Assembly: GCA_002010065.2 (NCBI GenBank)
Contig: MTMD02000006.1
Coordinates: 15,133-79,132, forward strand
Direction: 5' to 3'
DNA from: Candidatus Pyrohabitans jungbluthii
GTDB taxonomy: Archaea; Hydrothermarchaeota; Hydrothermarchaeia; Hydrothermarchaeales; BMS3B
Length of the DNA stretch: 64,000 nt
Shown: one piece after another, positions 49,907-58,631 of the stretch
Layout: every line of letters begins with the position of its first letter
Numbering within the stretch: the first letter of the stretch is position 1
The notes under the pieces: generated by a model
What the model saw: the letters and a program-made list of their open reading frames with translations, nothing else
The model's database searches: none
What the model was told of the DNA's origin: nothing
Made by a program: the position numbers and the translations under genes

Positions 49907-50437
49907 ATGCCAGAGATCATAAAGCTCGGCGGCGTGGAACTCACGGCCACGCAGGTCCTCGACCTCAGCCAAAGCGCACAGGTACCAGAACACCGCACTG
50001 AGCGCCAGTTCTCAGTAGCAGATCACATCATTCTCGAGCCGAAGGAGTTCTCTATTTCTGTCATGCTCTTTAAGGATAGCAAGGAACTTGAAGCGCTCAG
50101 GAAGCTCTACGAGTCCAAGCAGCTGGTGAGGTTTGAATCAGAGCTGGAAGACCTCGACGATATGGTGATTACCAGCTTTGACCTCTCGCCGGCGGGAGTA
50201 AACGCATACAAAGCAGAGATCCGCATCAAGCAGATCAGGCGAGCAGAGCTCAAGACTCGAGTGGTCAAATTTGAGGACCCAGCCACGAGTGCGGAGATAG
50301 AAACAGGAGAAGAGCCTCCTGGAGGCGATACAGCCGTATCTCCTAAAGAGATCTCATACCAAAACAAGCCGCAGAAAGAGCAGGGGAAGAACTGGCTTGA
50401 GAGTCTAATCTCATGGGTGGGTGGTCTCTTTGCCTGA
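49907..50437 (+). CDS. Baseplate/tail protein downstream of the tape measure
   Basis: 176 residues. FSVADHIILEPKEFSISVMLFKDSKELEALRKLYESKQLVRFE and the split beta pattern resemble distal tail/baseplate adaptor proteins that cap the tube, followed by a disordered acidic linker and a short hydrophobic end. It overlaps the next gene by a few bases. The exact counterpart in P2 or Mu is uncertain. Confidence 0.6.
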   Translation: MPEIIKLGGVELTATQVLDLSQSAQVPEHRTERQFSVADHIILEPKEFSISVMLFKDSKELEALRKLYESKQLVRFESELEDLDDMVITSFDLSPAGVNAYKAEIRIKQIRRAELKTRVVKFEDPATSAEIETGEEPPGGDTAVSPKEISYQNKPQKEQGKNWLESLISWVGGLFA

Positions 50438-50720
50438 TGGAGTCCTGCCATTCGAATCTAACTTAGGGTTGCCGCAGAAGCAGCGGGTGAAGATAGCAGA
50501 CAAAGCCTACCAGCTCTATTATTCTTGGAACTCCCTAGGCGAATTTGTCAGGCTTAAAATCGTCAGAGTAGAGGACGGCGCGGTTGTATTCAACTCCAAG
50601 CTGGTGGAGCTCAATCCCTACGAAGTGAGAGACCCTCAGAACTACGAGCTGCTCTTTACCCTTATGCCATACTCGCTGAGCAAGGAGAACGTCGAGGCAT
50701 GGGTGTTCTGGGATGAATAG
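50421..50720 (+). CDS. Small baseplate protein
   Basis: 99 residues, beta-rich (KIADKAYQLYYSWNSLGEFVRLKIVRVEDGAVVFNSKLVELNPYEV). Start is GTG 50421 or TTG 50430, inside the previous gene's end. Similar phage proteins of about 100 residues with the Y-x-L-x-x-x-WN-x-x pattern sit between tape measure and hub. Role unknown. Confidence 0.6.
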   Translation: MVSLPDGVLPFESNLGLPQKQRVKIADKAYQLYYSWNSLGEFVRLKIVRVEDGAVVFNSKLVELNPYEVRDPQNYELLFTLMPYSLSKENVEAWVFWDE

Positions 50721-51525
50721 CACTTTCTGGAACCGCTACATAGCTATTGAAGTTGGCGACGTGGTAATCACCAGCGAGCAGCTTGACATAGAGTTCGTGG
50801 TAGAGAACAGCACCGGCGAGGAGGCAGGCTCTGCCGAGATAACCATCTACAACTTGGCTGAGACTACGAAACAGAAGCTGAAGCCAAGCGAGCGGATCAC
50901 ACTGAAGGCGGGGTATGCAGAGGACTACGGCATCATTTTCTCCGGAGTGATCAAAGAAGTAGTGGACGAGCTCAAGGGCGCAGATGTGGCAACTCAGATA
51001 TTTGCCCAGGACGACACCGCCAATCTCCTTACAACAGAGGTAAAGCTCACCGTTCCCAGGGGCACAACTTTTGAGGAGGTCGTGGAGAAGCTCTTCGAGT
51101 TTGCAGGCGTGCCAGTGGGTAGGGTGGAGCACATAGGGCTAAAGTTCACCCAAACATGGACCTCGGGGAAAAAGAGCATATCGGAGCTGCTCAGCTACCT
51201 AGCTAAAGAGATAGAGGAGCTAAGCGGGAAGAGGTTTAAACACTACGTCAAGAACGGCATGGGTTTCTTCGTTGAGGAGAACACGAGGCATGAGGAAGCT
51301 TTCATACTCACGGCTGAGACCGGCTTGCTGGAAGTTCAGAAGATCAGAAAGGAGAATGGTGAAGCGGACTACAGGCTAAGGACCCTGATGCTCTGGAAGA
51401 TCATGCAGGATTCAATCATTGATCTGGACAGCATAAAGGCGACGGGGCTATTCAGAGTGGTGAGCTACAGGAAAATAGCACGTGGGGAGGAGTACTACTG
51501 CGAACTCGAGGTGAAGGCGGTATGA
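50713..51525 (+). CDS. Baseplate hub protein (gp27 / late control D-like)
   Basis: 270 residues. LDIEFVVENSTGEEAGSAEITIYNLAETTKQKLKPSERITLKAGYAEDYGIIFSGVIKEVVDE is the N-terminal hub barrel seen in many myovirus hubs. SGKKSISELLSYLAKEIEELSGKRF and a C-terminal SIKATGLFRVVSYRKI follow. It would hold the central spike. Overlaps its neighbours on both sides. Confidence 0.75.
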   Translation: MNSTFWNRYIAIEVGDVVITSEQLDIEFVVENSTGEEAGSAEITIYNLAETTKQKLKPSERITLKAGYAEDYGIIFSGVIKEVVDELKGADVATQIFAQDDTANLLTTEVKLTVPRGTTFEEVVEKLFEFAGVPVGRVEHIGLKFTQTWTSGKKSISELLSYLAKEIEELSGKRFKHYVKNGMGFFVEENTRHEEAFILTAETGLLEVQKIRKENGEADYRLRTLMLWKIMQDSIIDLDSIKATGLFRVVSYRKIARGEEYYCELEVKAV

Positions 51526-51839
51526 TCCCAAAGCTCATCGATGAAAGGATAGAGAGGAAGCTCAGGGGCATATACACGGCCTGCACCGCAGTGGTTACTC
51601 TTGTAAGTGGCAACTCATGCAACCTTCGCCTTGAGGACGGCGAGGATACCGAGCTCTTCGACGTGCCCTTCACCGAGAACCTCAAATACCTCCACGACCA
51701 CGATGCCCAGGGCGCGGTAATCAGCAAAGCTCTTCGAGAAGGGGACAGGGTGCTCGTTGTCTTCTCGAAGTATCCCCTCACAGGAAAATCGGCTCGCAGA
51801 TTTGACATTAACGACGCCATAGTGGTGGCTAAGCTCTGA
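51522..51839 (+). CDS. Baseplate spike/OB-fold protein (gpV/gp45-like)
   Basis: 105 residues. TAVVTLVSGNSCNLRLEDGEDTELFDVPF and GDRVLVVFSKYPLTGKSARRFDINDAIVVAKL fit the small OB domain at the N-terminus of phage spikes, here without an extended needle. ATGA overlap with the hub gene. Tentative but well placed. Confidence 0.55.
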   Translation: MIPKLIDERIERKLRGIYTACTAVVTLVSGNSCNLRLEDGEDTELFDVPFTENLKYLHDHDAQGAVISKALREGDRVLVVFSKYPLTGKSARRFDINDAIVVAKL

Positions 51840-51853
51840 CTTTGGTTTATAAA
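51836..51853 (+). promoter_or_regulatory. Late promoter copy 9 (wedge)
   Basis: CTGACTTTGGTTTATAAA, overlapping the previous stop; its end is 25 nt before ATG 51878 (leaderless). Confidence 0.7.
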
Positions 51854-51877
51854 GTCCACGCATGCTGATTTCTCATC

Positions 51878-52243
51878 ATGAGTTATGGCACTACTCTGGA
51901 GCTCGACGCTTCTGGCGACGTAACTATCACGGAGCTGAACACCCTCGGCATGGTCACAGGCGTTGAAAAAGTCAAGCAGGACTTGAGGGTGCTCCTCAAG
52001 ACCGTCAAGGGCGAGCACCCCGAGAACCCGGACTTCGGCGTGGACTGGCTCAGAATCAAGCAAAGTGGCATGAAGGAGCGCGTCATCAAAGCTGAGCTTA
52101 CCAGGGCGCTCAAGCTCTACCCCTGGCTCAAATCTGTTGATGAAATCACAATAGGCAGCCTCGACGAGAACAGGACGCTGAGCATCTCTGTGAAAGTGAC
52201 TCTCACGAGTGGGGAGCAGGTCACGGCGGAGGTGCAGGCGTAA
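51878..52243 (+). CDS. Baseplate wedge protein (gp25/gpW-like)
   Basis: 121 residues. VEKVKQDLRVLLKTVKGEHPENPDFGVDWLRI is the conserved gp25/GpW lysozyme-like wedge signature, and ELTRALKLYPWLKSVDEITIG with an alternating C-terminal strand pattern completes it. It directly precedes baseplate J, as in P2 (W-J). Confidence 0.85.
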   Translation: MSYGTTLELDASGDVTITELNTLGMVTGVEKVKQDLRVLLKTVKGEHPENPDFGVDWLRIKQSGMKERVIKAELTRALKLYPWLKSVDEITIGSLDENRTLSISVKVTLTSGEQVTAEVQA

Positions 52244-53452
52244 ATGGCAGGCGTAGATTCTAACGGCTTCACTCTCAAGACCTACAATGAGATTATCGCC
52301 GACATGGAGGCAAGGGCGAAGAACGAGTATGGCTTGGACATAGACCTCTCCGACTCCTCCCCGCTGAGCAAGTTTCTAAGGGACATAGCCCAAGAATTGG
52401 CATCGTTCTGGCAGATAATGGAGGATGTATATTACAGCGGTTATCTCGACACTGCAACTGGCGTAAACCTTGACCGTGTTGTTGCCTTAATTGGATTGAC
52501 AAGAAAGCAGGCTACTAAAGCCACGGGTACGGTAACCTTCTCCCGCTCTACCCCTGCGAGTAGCGATATTCTCATACCTGCAGGAACACGGGTAAGCACA
52601 GCAGGAGACAACCCAGTCTATTTCAAAACTACTGACCCGGTGACCCTCACAGCGGGGAGCACCTCCGTAGACGCACCAATCGAGGCAGTGGAAGCAGGGG
52701 CAGCGGGAAACGTCGCCGCTAACACAATCACAGTCATAGTTGACCCAGTAAGCGGGATAGAAAGCGTGAACAACGCCAGTGCAACTTCTGGAGGGCAGGA
52801 CACAGAGAGCGACGCAGCTTTCCGCACAAGGGTAAAGCAAAGCCTAAGCATCTCTGGCAACGCTACCCTGGACGCTATTCGCGCTGAGGTGCTGAAGGTC
52901 AACGGGGTAACAGCATGCTCAATTGAGGAGAACGACACCACACAGGACAACACAGGCACAGGGGGCTTGCCTCCAAAATCCTTCAGAGTAACCGTCCTCG
53001 GAGGCGATGATAACGACATCGCGCAAGCAATCTTCGACTCCAAGCCTGCTGGAATTCAGGCTTATGGCTCTGTTTCTGGAATCGCCGTTGCGGACGACGG
53101 CGCGCAGTATACGATAAACTTCGAGCGCCCTGAGCAGGTGACAATCTACGTTGACGTGCAGGTCACGAAGGACAGCACCTATCCAGCGGACGGCGATACT
53201 CAGGTACAGACCGCCGTAATCGACTACATCGGGGGAGTCGATGCCAACGGTGATACTCATATCGGACTCGGGATAGGCGAGGATGTAATCTACGCAAAGG
53301 TTGTTGCAGCCGTCATGAGCATCCAGGGCGTGGTGGATGCAACCGTAAAGATAGACACCACCTCGCCACCTGCTGGCACGAGTAACATTTCCATAGGCGC
53401 GACTCAGGTGGCACGCGCCTCCACAACCTCGGTGACGGTGACGAGTGCATGA
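52244..53452 (+). CDS. Baseplate J-like protein
   Basis: 402 residues. YNEIIADMEARAKNEYGLDIDLSDSSPLSKFLRDIAQELASFWQIMEDVYYSGYLDTATGVNLDRVVALIGLTRKQATKATGTVTFSR is the Baseplate_J N-terminus. IPAGTRVSTAGDNPVYFKTTDPVTL, ASATSGGQDTESDAAFRTRVKQSLS and the C-terminal strands follow. It starts at the wedge gene's stop codon (TAAATG). Confidence 0.92.
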   Translation: MAGVDSNGFTLKTYNEIIADMEARAKNEYGLDIDLSDSSPLSKFLRDIAQELASFWQIMEDVYYSGYLDTATGVNLDRVVALIGLTRKQATKATGTVTFSRSTPASSDILIPAGTRVSTAGDNPVYFKTTDPVTLTAGSTSVDAPIEAVEAGAAGNVAANTITVIVDPVSGIESVNNASATSGGQDTESDAAFRTRVKQSLSISGNATLDAIRAEVLKVNGVTACSIEENDTTQDNTGTGGLPPKSFRVTVLGGDDNDIAQAIFDSKPAGIQAYGSVSGIAVADDGAQYTINFERPEQVTIYVDVQVTKDSTYPADGDTQVQTAVIDYIGGVDANGDTHIGLGIGEDVIYAKVVAAVMSIQGVVDATVKIDTTSPPAGTSNISIGATQVARASTTSVTVTSA

Positions 53453-54051
53453 GCGTGATAGATAGGCTTGTCAAAAGGCTCTCAAGCGCATACCGTCGAG
53501 AGCAGGGCAGCAACAACTACAAGCTGCTCTCCATCCCAGCCCAAGAGCTCGACCAGATAGAGGCAGAGCTCCAGAACATCCTCAACGCCCACCACGTGGA
53601 TTACGCCACTGGGAAGAACCTCGACAACCTGGGCAAGCTTTTCAATTGTAAACGTCTGACAGGCGAGAGCGATGCCCACTACCGCGCGAGGCTCAAGACA
53701 CAGATGCAGAGATACACCTCCAGCGCGACGATAAACAATGTTAAGCAGGTTGTGGCAACAATCCTTGGCAAGCCTACCTCCCGCGTGAAGGTCACTGAGG
53801 ATTTCAGCGGAGGAAAATATGCGCACTTCGACGTTTGGGTCTGGCTTCAAGACCTCAATGACGCTGGAATAACGGTGCAAGACCTGAAGGACTTAATCAG
53901 CGAGATAAAGGGCGTGGGAATAAGCGTCGAGACATACCAGCAGGGCACTTTCACATACCGCTCTGCTGCTGAGACATCAGACCCGGCTAAAGGTTATAAT
54001 GATTTGTTAAACTCGAACCCCGACGCGGGGACTTATGCAGGACTGTTGTGA
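53449..54051 (+). CDS. P2 gpI-like tail protein
   Basis: 200 residues. IPAQELDQIEAELQNILNAHHVDYATGKNLDNLGKLFNCKRLTGESDAHYRARLKTQMQRYTSSATINNVKQVVA is the standard N-terminus of tail protein I/DUF2313-like baseplate components. 4-bp overlap with the J gene. It links baseplate and fibres. Confidence 0.8.
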   Translation: MSVIDRLVKRLSSAYRREQGSNNYKLLSIPAQELDQIEAELQNILNAHHVDYATGKNLDNLGKLFNCKRLTGESDAHYRARLKTQMQRYTSSATINNVKQVVATILGKPTSRVKVTEDFSGGKYAHFDVWVWLQDLNDAGITVQDLKDLISEIKGVGISVETYQQGTFTYRSAAETSDPAKGYNDLLNSNPDAGTYAGLL

Positions 54052-54060
54052 GGTGAGATA

Positions 54061-54612
54061 ATGGCTATCACACAGAAGACCAGATGGGACGACACGGGGC
54101 AAGAACCTCCTGCGGGCTCGGCAAAATACGTAGCGGGCGAGCAGCCCATAGCAGAATATGACAACTGGTTCAATTATAGCACTGCTAAAGATATTGAGAG
54201 CTTGAACAAAGAACTCTCTGGAAGAATTCTCAGCAAAGGCAACACCACTTCTGCAACAGTAACAGAAACCACGCTGACACTCAAACAAGAGGTGCTCCCG
54301 GATAACGATTTCATCTCATTTGTGCATTCAATACACGTGATAGCAAATAACCCCGCTGGTTCTGGTAGCACCCTCTATTTCATGCTAAGAGCCCTGCTGA
54401 GCGATGGAGTCACAGAGGTTGACCTGCTGGATGCAGAAGAAAGCGTAGCAGAAGGGGCAAGCTTTGATGACTGGCTGCTTGACATCATTGAAAAAGTCAA
54501 TACGAATGAGAAAATCATGGCGATAAGACTCTACGCATACTGTTCAGTGGCTCCTGCTGCGGGATACGAACCTACTGTGCAAATCGAAAAAGTAACGGGG
54601 GTGCAGAACTAA
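54061..54612 (+). CDS. Fibre-module protein, unknown
   Basis: 183 residues. A Trp/Asn-rich start (TRWDDTGQEPPAGSAKYVAGEQPIAEYDNWFNYSTAKDI) of the kind seen in fibre adaptors, then beta-rich sequence. It begins 9 bp after the gpI-like gene with a GAGGTGAG site. Probably a fibre connector. Confidence 0.6.
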   Translation: MAITQKTRWDDTGQEPPAGSAKYVAGEQPIAEYDNWFNYSTAKDIESLNKELSGRILSKGNTTSATVTETTLTLKQEVLPDNDFISFVHSIHVIANNPAGSGSTLYFMLRALLSDGVTEVDLLDAEESVAEGASFDDWLLDIIEKVNTNEKIMAIRLYAYCSVAPAAGYEPTVQIEKVTGVQN

Positions 54613-55389
54613 ATGTCAAGGTGGTTAAATAAATCAATCTGGGATTTGATAAAATCGAAATTAGGTGCTGAAGGCTCATTAAACGCAAAATACGACAGCG
54701 ATTTGGATGGAATCGTTGAAATGGCAGATGACGCCGATACTGTGGACGGCATGCAAGGGGATTATATCCGTGACTGGAACAACCTGCTGAACAAGCCGAG
54801 CACATTCCCGCCTGATGCCCATAGCCATACCAAGAGCGAGATAACAGACTTTGCACATACCCACGTAAAAAGCGAGATTACTGATTTTAGCCACACACAC
54901 CCGGGGAGTGATATAACTTCACAAGTTCCAGAGGCGGATATGCTTGACGGGAAGCATCTGAGCGATATTCTTGATTTGATTCCGCAAAGAGACAACAGCG
55001 GAGCAATAGTATACGAGAGTTCCCCCTCTCTGATAAACGATACGACATCACAAAACTCTACAACATCAACAACATGGGTGGATTTGTATTCAAAGACATT
55101 TACAAAGCTGGACAAACACACTTGGATTAAAATCTACTGGGAACAAGCACAAGGAAGCACGGCAAGCCCAGGCGGAAAGACGCGGGTGAAAGTGACGGAC
55201 GGCGTGACGACTCTGTACACTGCCGAATTCACACTCTCAACAACTACATGGACGGGTAGAACCGACTACCTCAGAATCAAATCATTACAGAATGGTACAA
55301 TAACTGTGACTGTCCAAGGACTCTACCAATACTCAGAAACATTCGCAAGGTATCTAAAAGTTTACCGCAACCTGACCGAAGCGGATTAA
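54613..55389 (+). CDS. Tail fibre protein with His-rich repeats
   Basis: 258 residues. Residues about 72-108 contain three repeats of the HSHTKSEITDF / HTHVKSEITDF / HTHPGSDIT type, common in phage fibres, where His side chains line a trimeric shaft. The rest is a C-terminal beta domain (VWIKIYW..., TARLYTAEFTL-like) that may bind ligand. Starts directly after the preceding stop. Confidence 0.75.
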   Translation: MSRWLNKSIWDLIKSKLGAEGSLNAKYDSDLDGIVEMADDADTVDGMQGDYIRDWNNLLNKPSTFPPDAHSHTKSEITDFAHTHVKSEITDFSHTHPGSDITSQVPEADMLDGKHLSDILDLIPQRDNSGAIVYESSPSLINDTTSQNSTTSTTWVDLYSKTFTKLDKHTWIKIYWEQAQGSTASPGGKTRVKVTDGVTTLYTAEFTLSTTTWTGRTDYLRIKSLQNGTITVTVQGLYQYSETFARYLKVYRNLTEAD

Positions 55390-55400
55390 GGTGCTTCACC

Positions 55401-57452
55401 ATGCCCTCCTGGAACCCTGTCCCCGCAACCGGAGCGCTGGAAGGCAAAATCCTTACCACCCGCCCAGTCGATACTCTCCAGGCGGAGCTCCAGGAGACTA
55501 AGGTCATAATCAGGGGCAGGGAGCGCAGGGGCTTCAAGCTCGTGCTCAGAGACGACCAGAACAGCGAGGGAGGGCTCTTCCGCTTTCATATCTCGCTGCT
55601 CAGGAACTTCGACGTGAAGCATCCCTTCATCGCGCTGAACGGGCAGGTGCTCCCTGCAAAGCTCGTGAACGGCGAGTGGATAGAGGTTGAGATACCTCAC
55701 TTCTCCACCCAGACGCTTGAAATCTTCAGCGGGAGCTACAGCGAGCGCTGGAATGATAAGACGAACGGGGACACCGTGACGCTGAGCCTCGCTAACGTGC
55801 ATAGTCCCACCAACGTGAAAGTAAGGGCTATTGGGCGCAAAGGCGCATGGACGATTGGAGGGGAGACGTTTCAGTGCCGCATGCCAGTGACGGTTGACAA
55901 CTCGCAAAACGCCTCAGCGCTCACAGACTATCAGGTCAAGGTGGTAGTGGACACCGCAAGTTTAATAGCAGCAGGGAAGATGAACGCGGACTGCAGCGAT
56001 GTGCGGTTCACGGACAGCGACGGCGCGACGAAAATACCGTATTACCTTGAGCCGGGCACAGAGAACACGGCGAGCACGGTGTTCTGGGTGAAAGTGCCGA
56101 GCATACCGGCGTCTGGGTCAACAACGATATACATGTACTACGGCAACCCGTCCGCAGTTTCAGAAAGCGACGCGGATGCCGTCTTCGAACTTTTTGATGA
56201 TTTCGAAGGTACAGATATCGACACAACAAAATGGACAGACATTCATGCCGGCTCACAAGTAACTTACTCAGTAGCAAATTCGAAGTTGTCAGTAACCATT
56301 TTGTCAGGAACATCAGGTCTTTATTTCTCAATGAGAACAATAAAACAATTTCCAAACGACATTGTTATACATGAAAAAATAGATAGCATAAGCATTGGCG
56401 ATGCAACCGATATCAAAATTGCAATTGGAACTGGAACAGGACTGATAACGGCAGATGGAGACTACGCTACTAACTTTGGAAACGGCTATGTAGCTAGTCT
56501 ACGTTATCGCAGTACTCTTACTCCTGCCTACAGTGCGCGATTGTTAAGGTTTGATGACGACACAGATTCTTGGACAACGTTGGCTGAAGTTGAACATCAG
56601 GCACAGGCAGGTGTTTACGAGTTTAGAAGGTTTGGTGGTGATTTAGAAGCACGTAAAGACAGTAGTTTGCTTACTTCTGCAACTGATAGCACATACATAG
56701 CAAACTTTTATATGAGGCATATATCGAGAGGAAGTTCAATCGAAGGAATAAGCTACGAGATAGACTATATTTTTATCCGCAAATACGCCGACCCCGAGCC
56801 TTCTACCAGCCTCGGCGCAGAGGAAGCCGCCGCGCTCAACACCCAAGGCGCCGCCGTGTCGGTCAATGGGAGCGCAGCGATTGACCTCATGTATGTGAAC
56901 GGCTCACCAGTCACCGAATTGTTAGATGGGCAAGCCGGGGACTGGATAGACATAGACCCCGCGTTATTGAACCAGGGCGACGGCGTCACGAACACACTCA
57001 CAATCAGCACAGCGAACAACTCCCGCGTGGACATAGAAATCATGATGGACTACAAGGACGACGTGGTTATCGAAACCTTCACCTTCAGCACGCCCAACGC
57101 TGGAATAGTCGGAGAGGTAAAGGACACCGAGATAACCATCTCGGCGGATACCTCCAGCCCGCGCTTCGATTTTGCGTTTTCCAAGCAAATCGACTCTGTG
57201 CAGGCTGTGAGATACGAACTCAACGATGCAGGCATAGTTAACCTCACGACCGACCCCACAGCACGACCCTACTATGCCACATCTGGAAATATCCTCACAG
57301 TCTACCCAGACGACCCGCTCCTGGCAGGAGACAAGATCAATATCCGCGCAGGCGTGAGCTTCCAGGTGAGTGAGAAGCCACCCATCTACACTTCCGCCCT
57401 CGACGTTGAGGTGGAGAAGAAAGAGGTAATCCTCGAGGTGAGGCTCTCATGA
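55401..57452 (+). CDS. Large adhesin-like fibre protein with DUF2341 domain
   Basis: 683 residues. The N-terminal beta region (about 1-150) is followed by a DUF2341 domain (FQCRMPVTVDNSQNASALTDYQVKVVVDTASL..., IPYYLEPGT, VFWVKVPSIPASGSTTIYMYYGNPSA). Then comes a jelly-roll/concanavalin-like section (about 270-470, WFELFDDFEGTDIDTTKWTD-type). The section from about 56180 to 56760 is noticeably more AT-rich. Two C-terminal beta domains end it. This is the main candidate receptor-binding protein. Confidence 0.75.
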   Translation: MPSWNPVPATGALEGKILTTRPVDTLQAELQETKVIIRGRERRGFKLVLRDDQNSEGGLFRFHISLLRNFDVKHPFIALNGQVLPAKLVNGEWIEVEIPHFSTQTLEIFSGSYSERWNDKTNGDTVTLSLANVHSPTNVKVRAIGRKGAWTIGGETFQCRMPVTVDNSQNASALTDYQVKVVVDTASLIAAGKMNADCSDVRFTDSDGATKIPYYLEPGTENTASTVFWVKVPSIPASGSTTIYMYYGNPSAVSESDADAVFELFDDFEGTDIDTTKWTDIHAGSQVTYSVANSKLSVTILSGTSGLYFSMRTIKQFPNDIVIHEKIDSISIGDATDIKIAIGTGTGLITADGDYATNFGNGYVASLRYRSTLTPAYSARLLRFDDDTDSWTTLAEVEHQAQAGVYEFRRFGGDLEARKDSSLLTSATDSTYIANFYMRHISRGSSIEGISYEIDYIFIRKYADPEPSTSLGAEEAAALNTQGAAVSVNGSAAIDLMYVNGSPVTELLDGQAGDWIDIDPALLNQGDGVTNTLTISTANNSRVDIEIMMDYKDDVVIETFTFSTPNAGIVGEVKDTEITISADTSSPRFDFAFSKQIDSVQAVRYELNDAGIVNLTTDPTARPYYATSGNILTVYPDDPLLAGDKINIRAGVSFQVSEKPPIYTSALDVEVEKKEVILEVRLS

Positions 57453-57772
57453 CGGTTATAAGGATGAAGCGGAATGATACTCTCCCGAGCCTTGAAGCGA
57501 CATTAAAATACAGCGACGGCACTGCGATAGACCTCACCGGGGCGACGGTGAAGTTCTACATGGCAAAGCCTGATGGCACAGTGGTTATCAATGCTACAGC
57601 AACAATCGTAGACGCCACAGCCGGGAAAGTGCGCTATGAGTGGCAGGCAGGCGATTTAAGCGAGGAGGGTAGGTATAACGCAGAGTTTGAGGTTACTTTC
57701 CCGAACGGGGACGTTCTAACCGCGCCCTCGCAGGGATACTTTATCATAGAGGTGCAGAGGGATTTAGCTTGA
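57449..57772 (+). CDS. BppU N-terminal-like fibre/baseplate protein
   Basis: 107 residues. MKRNDTLPSLEATLKYSDGTAIDLTGATVKFYMAKPDGTVVINATATIVDATAGKVRYEW matches the BppU/DUF2479 N-terminal domain of phage receptor-binding baseplate proteins, here as a stand-alone unit. ATGA-type overlap with the adhesin. It is the last virion gene. Confidence 0.75.
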   Translation: MTVIRMKRNDTLPSLEATLKYSDGTAIDLTGATVKFYMAKPDGTVVINATATIVDATAGKVRYEWQAGDLSEEGRYNAEFEVTFPNGDVLTAPSQGYFIIEVQRDLA

Positions 57773-58075
57773 TTTTCCCCCACAATCTTTAGATTTCTTC
57801 AATTCATCAAGCTTTCTGGCGAGTCTTTTATATTTCCTTTCTATTGGCCATAAAATCCCAAAAGCTATAAACAAAGAATATATCGTAATTATCTTAAAAT
57901 AATCAAAAAATGTATTTTCCTTAACTAATTTTGGAAAATTAACCATAAGGCCAACGAGTGCTGTAAGAATTAAACCTAAAAAGCCACTCATAGTCAACTT
58001 TTCGATTTCCATAATTGCCCTTATCTCTTCCTCGCCCATGTCTTCCTCTTTTCTCCCAAATTTCCAGAAGCGCAT
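57764..58075 (-). CDS. Two-span membrane protein
   Basis: 103 residues: a charged N-terminal helix, two membrane helices (about 30-47 and 60-80) and a Lys-rich tail. Leftward gene that overlaps the end of the BppU-like gene by 9 bp; preceded by a GGAGGGG site. Possible holin or exclusion protein; unknown. Confidence 0.55.
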   Translation of the reverse strand: MRFWKFGRKEEDMGEEEIRAIMEIEKLTMSGFLGLILTALVGLMVNFPKLVKENTFFDYFKIITIYSLFIAFGILWPIERKYKRLARKLDELKKSKDCGGKSS

Positions 58076-58169
58076 AATTACCCCTCCTTCATTAAGGCGC
58101 TGAGAAAATCCTTCTTTAAAAACCTTTCGCAGGGCTAAGATTTATTATGAATCGGTATAAGTAAACACT

Positions 58170-58631
58170 ATGAGATTTATCCATACCCTCATCCTAGTGG
58201 CTATTGCATTTATCGCCGGGGTTATCGTTGGCGCCCTGGGCGTGCTCTCTCTGTTTGATGTAGGTTCAAGTACTCAGGCCTCCCAAGTCGCCACCCTGGA
58301 TAATTATGAATATGTAGGCACCGTGACCAGAATAATAGACGGCGATACCATTGAAGTGGACGGCATCCGAGTAAGGCTTGTGGGCATCGATACCCCAGAA
58401 AGAGGCGAGCCTGGCTTCAAAGAAGCAACAGAGTTCACAGCCTCTTTGTGTTCTGTTGGGAGCACTGCAGGTCTTGACATCGACGATCTGGAGCCAAAAG
58501 ATAAGTATGGCAGGACTCTGGCGGTGGTCTACTGCAACGGCGTGAACGTGAATGCGGAGCTGCTGAGACAGGGCTATGCTGAGGTCCTTTATATCCCACC
58601 GTCGGAGTTTGATCCATATAGCTGGCTGTAG
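58170..58631 (+). CDS. Secreted thermonuclease (SNase family)
   Basis: 153 residues. An N-terminal membrane/signal segment (about 5-27) precedes an SNase domain: VTRIIDGDTIEVDGIRVRLVGIDTPERGE and DKYGRTLAVVYCNGVNVNAELLRQGYAEV, with the catalytic Arg, Asp and Glu positions present. It is probably exported or anchored outside. It could degrade DNA of competing viruses at the cell surface or assist release; the gene lies beside the integrase, a usual place for lysogenic cargo. Confidence 0.85.
   Translation: MRFIHTLILVAIAFIAGVIVGALGVLSLFDVGSSTQASQVATLDNYEYVGTVTRIIDGDTIEVDGIRVRLVGIDTPERGEPGFKEATEFTASLCSVGSTAGLDIDDLEPKDKYGRTLAVVYCNGVNVNAELLRQGYAEVLYIPPSEFDPYSWL

Noticed and set aside
54820-54910. 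HTH-rich repeats in the fibre gene considered as a metal-binding or DNA-repeat element
   Set aside because: The HSHTKSEITDF pattern is a known shaft repeat in phage fibres; the DNA repeat simply follows the protein repeat.
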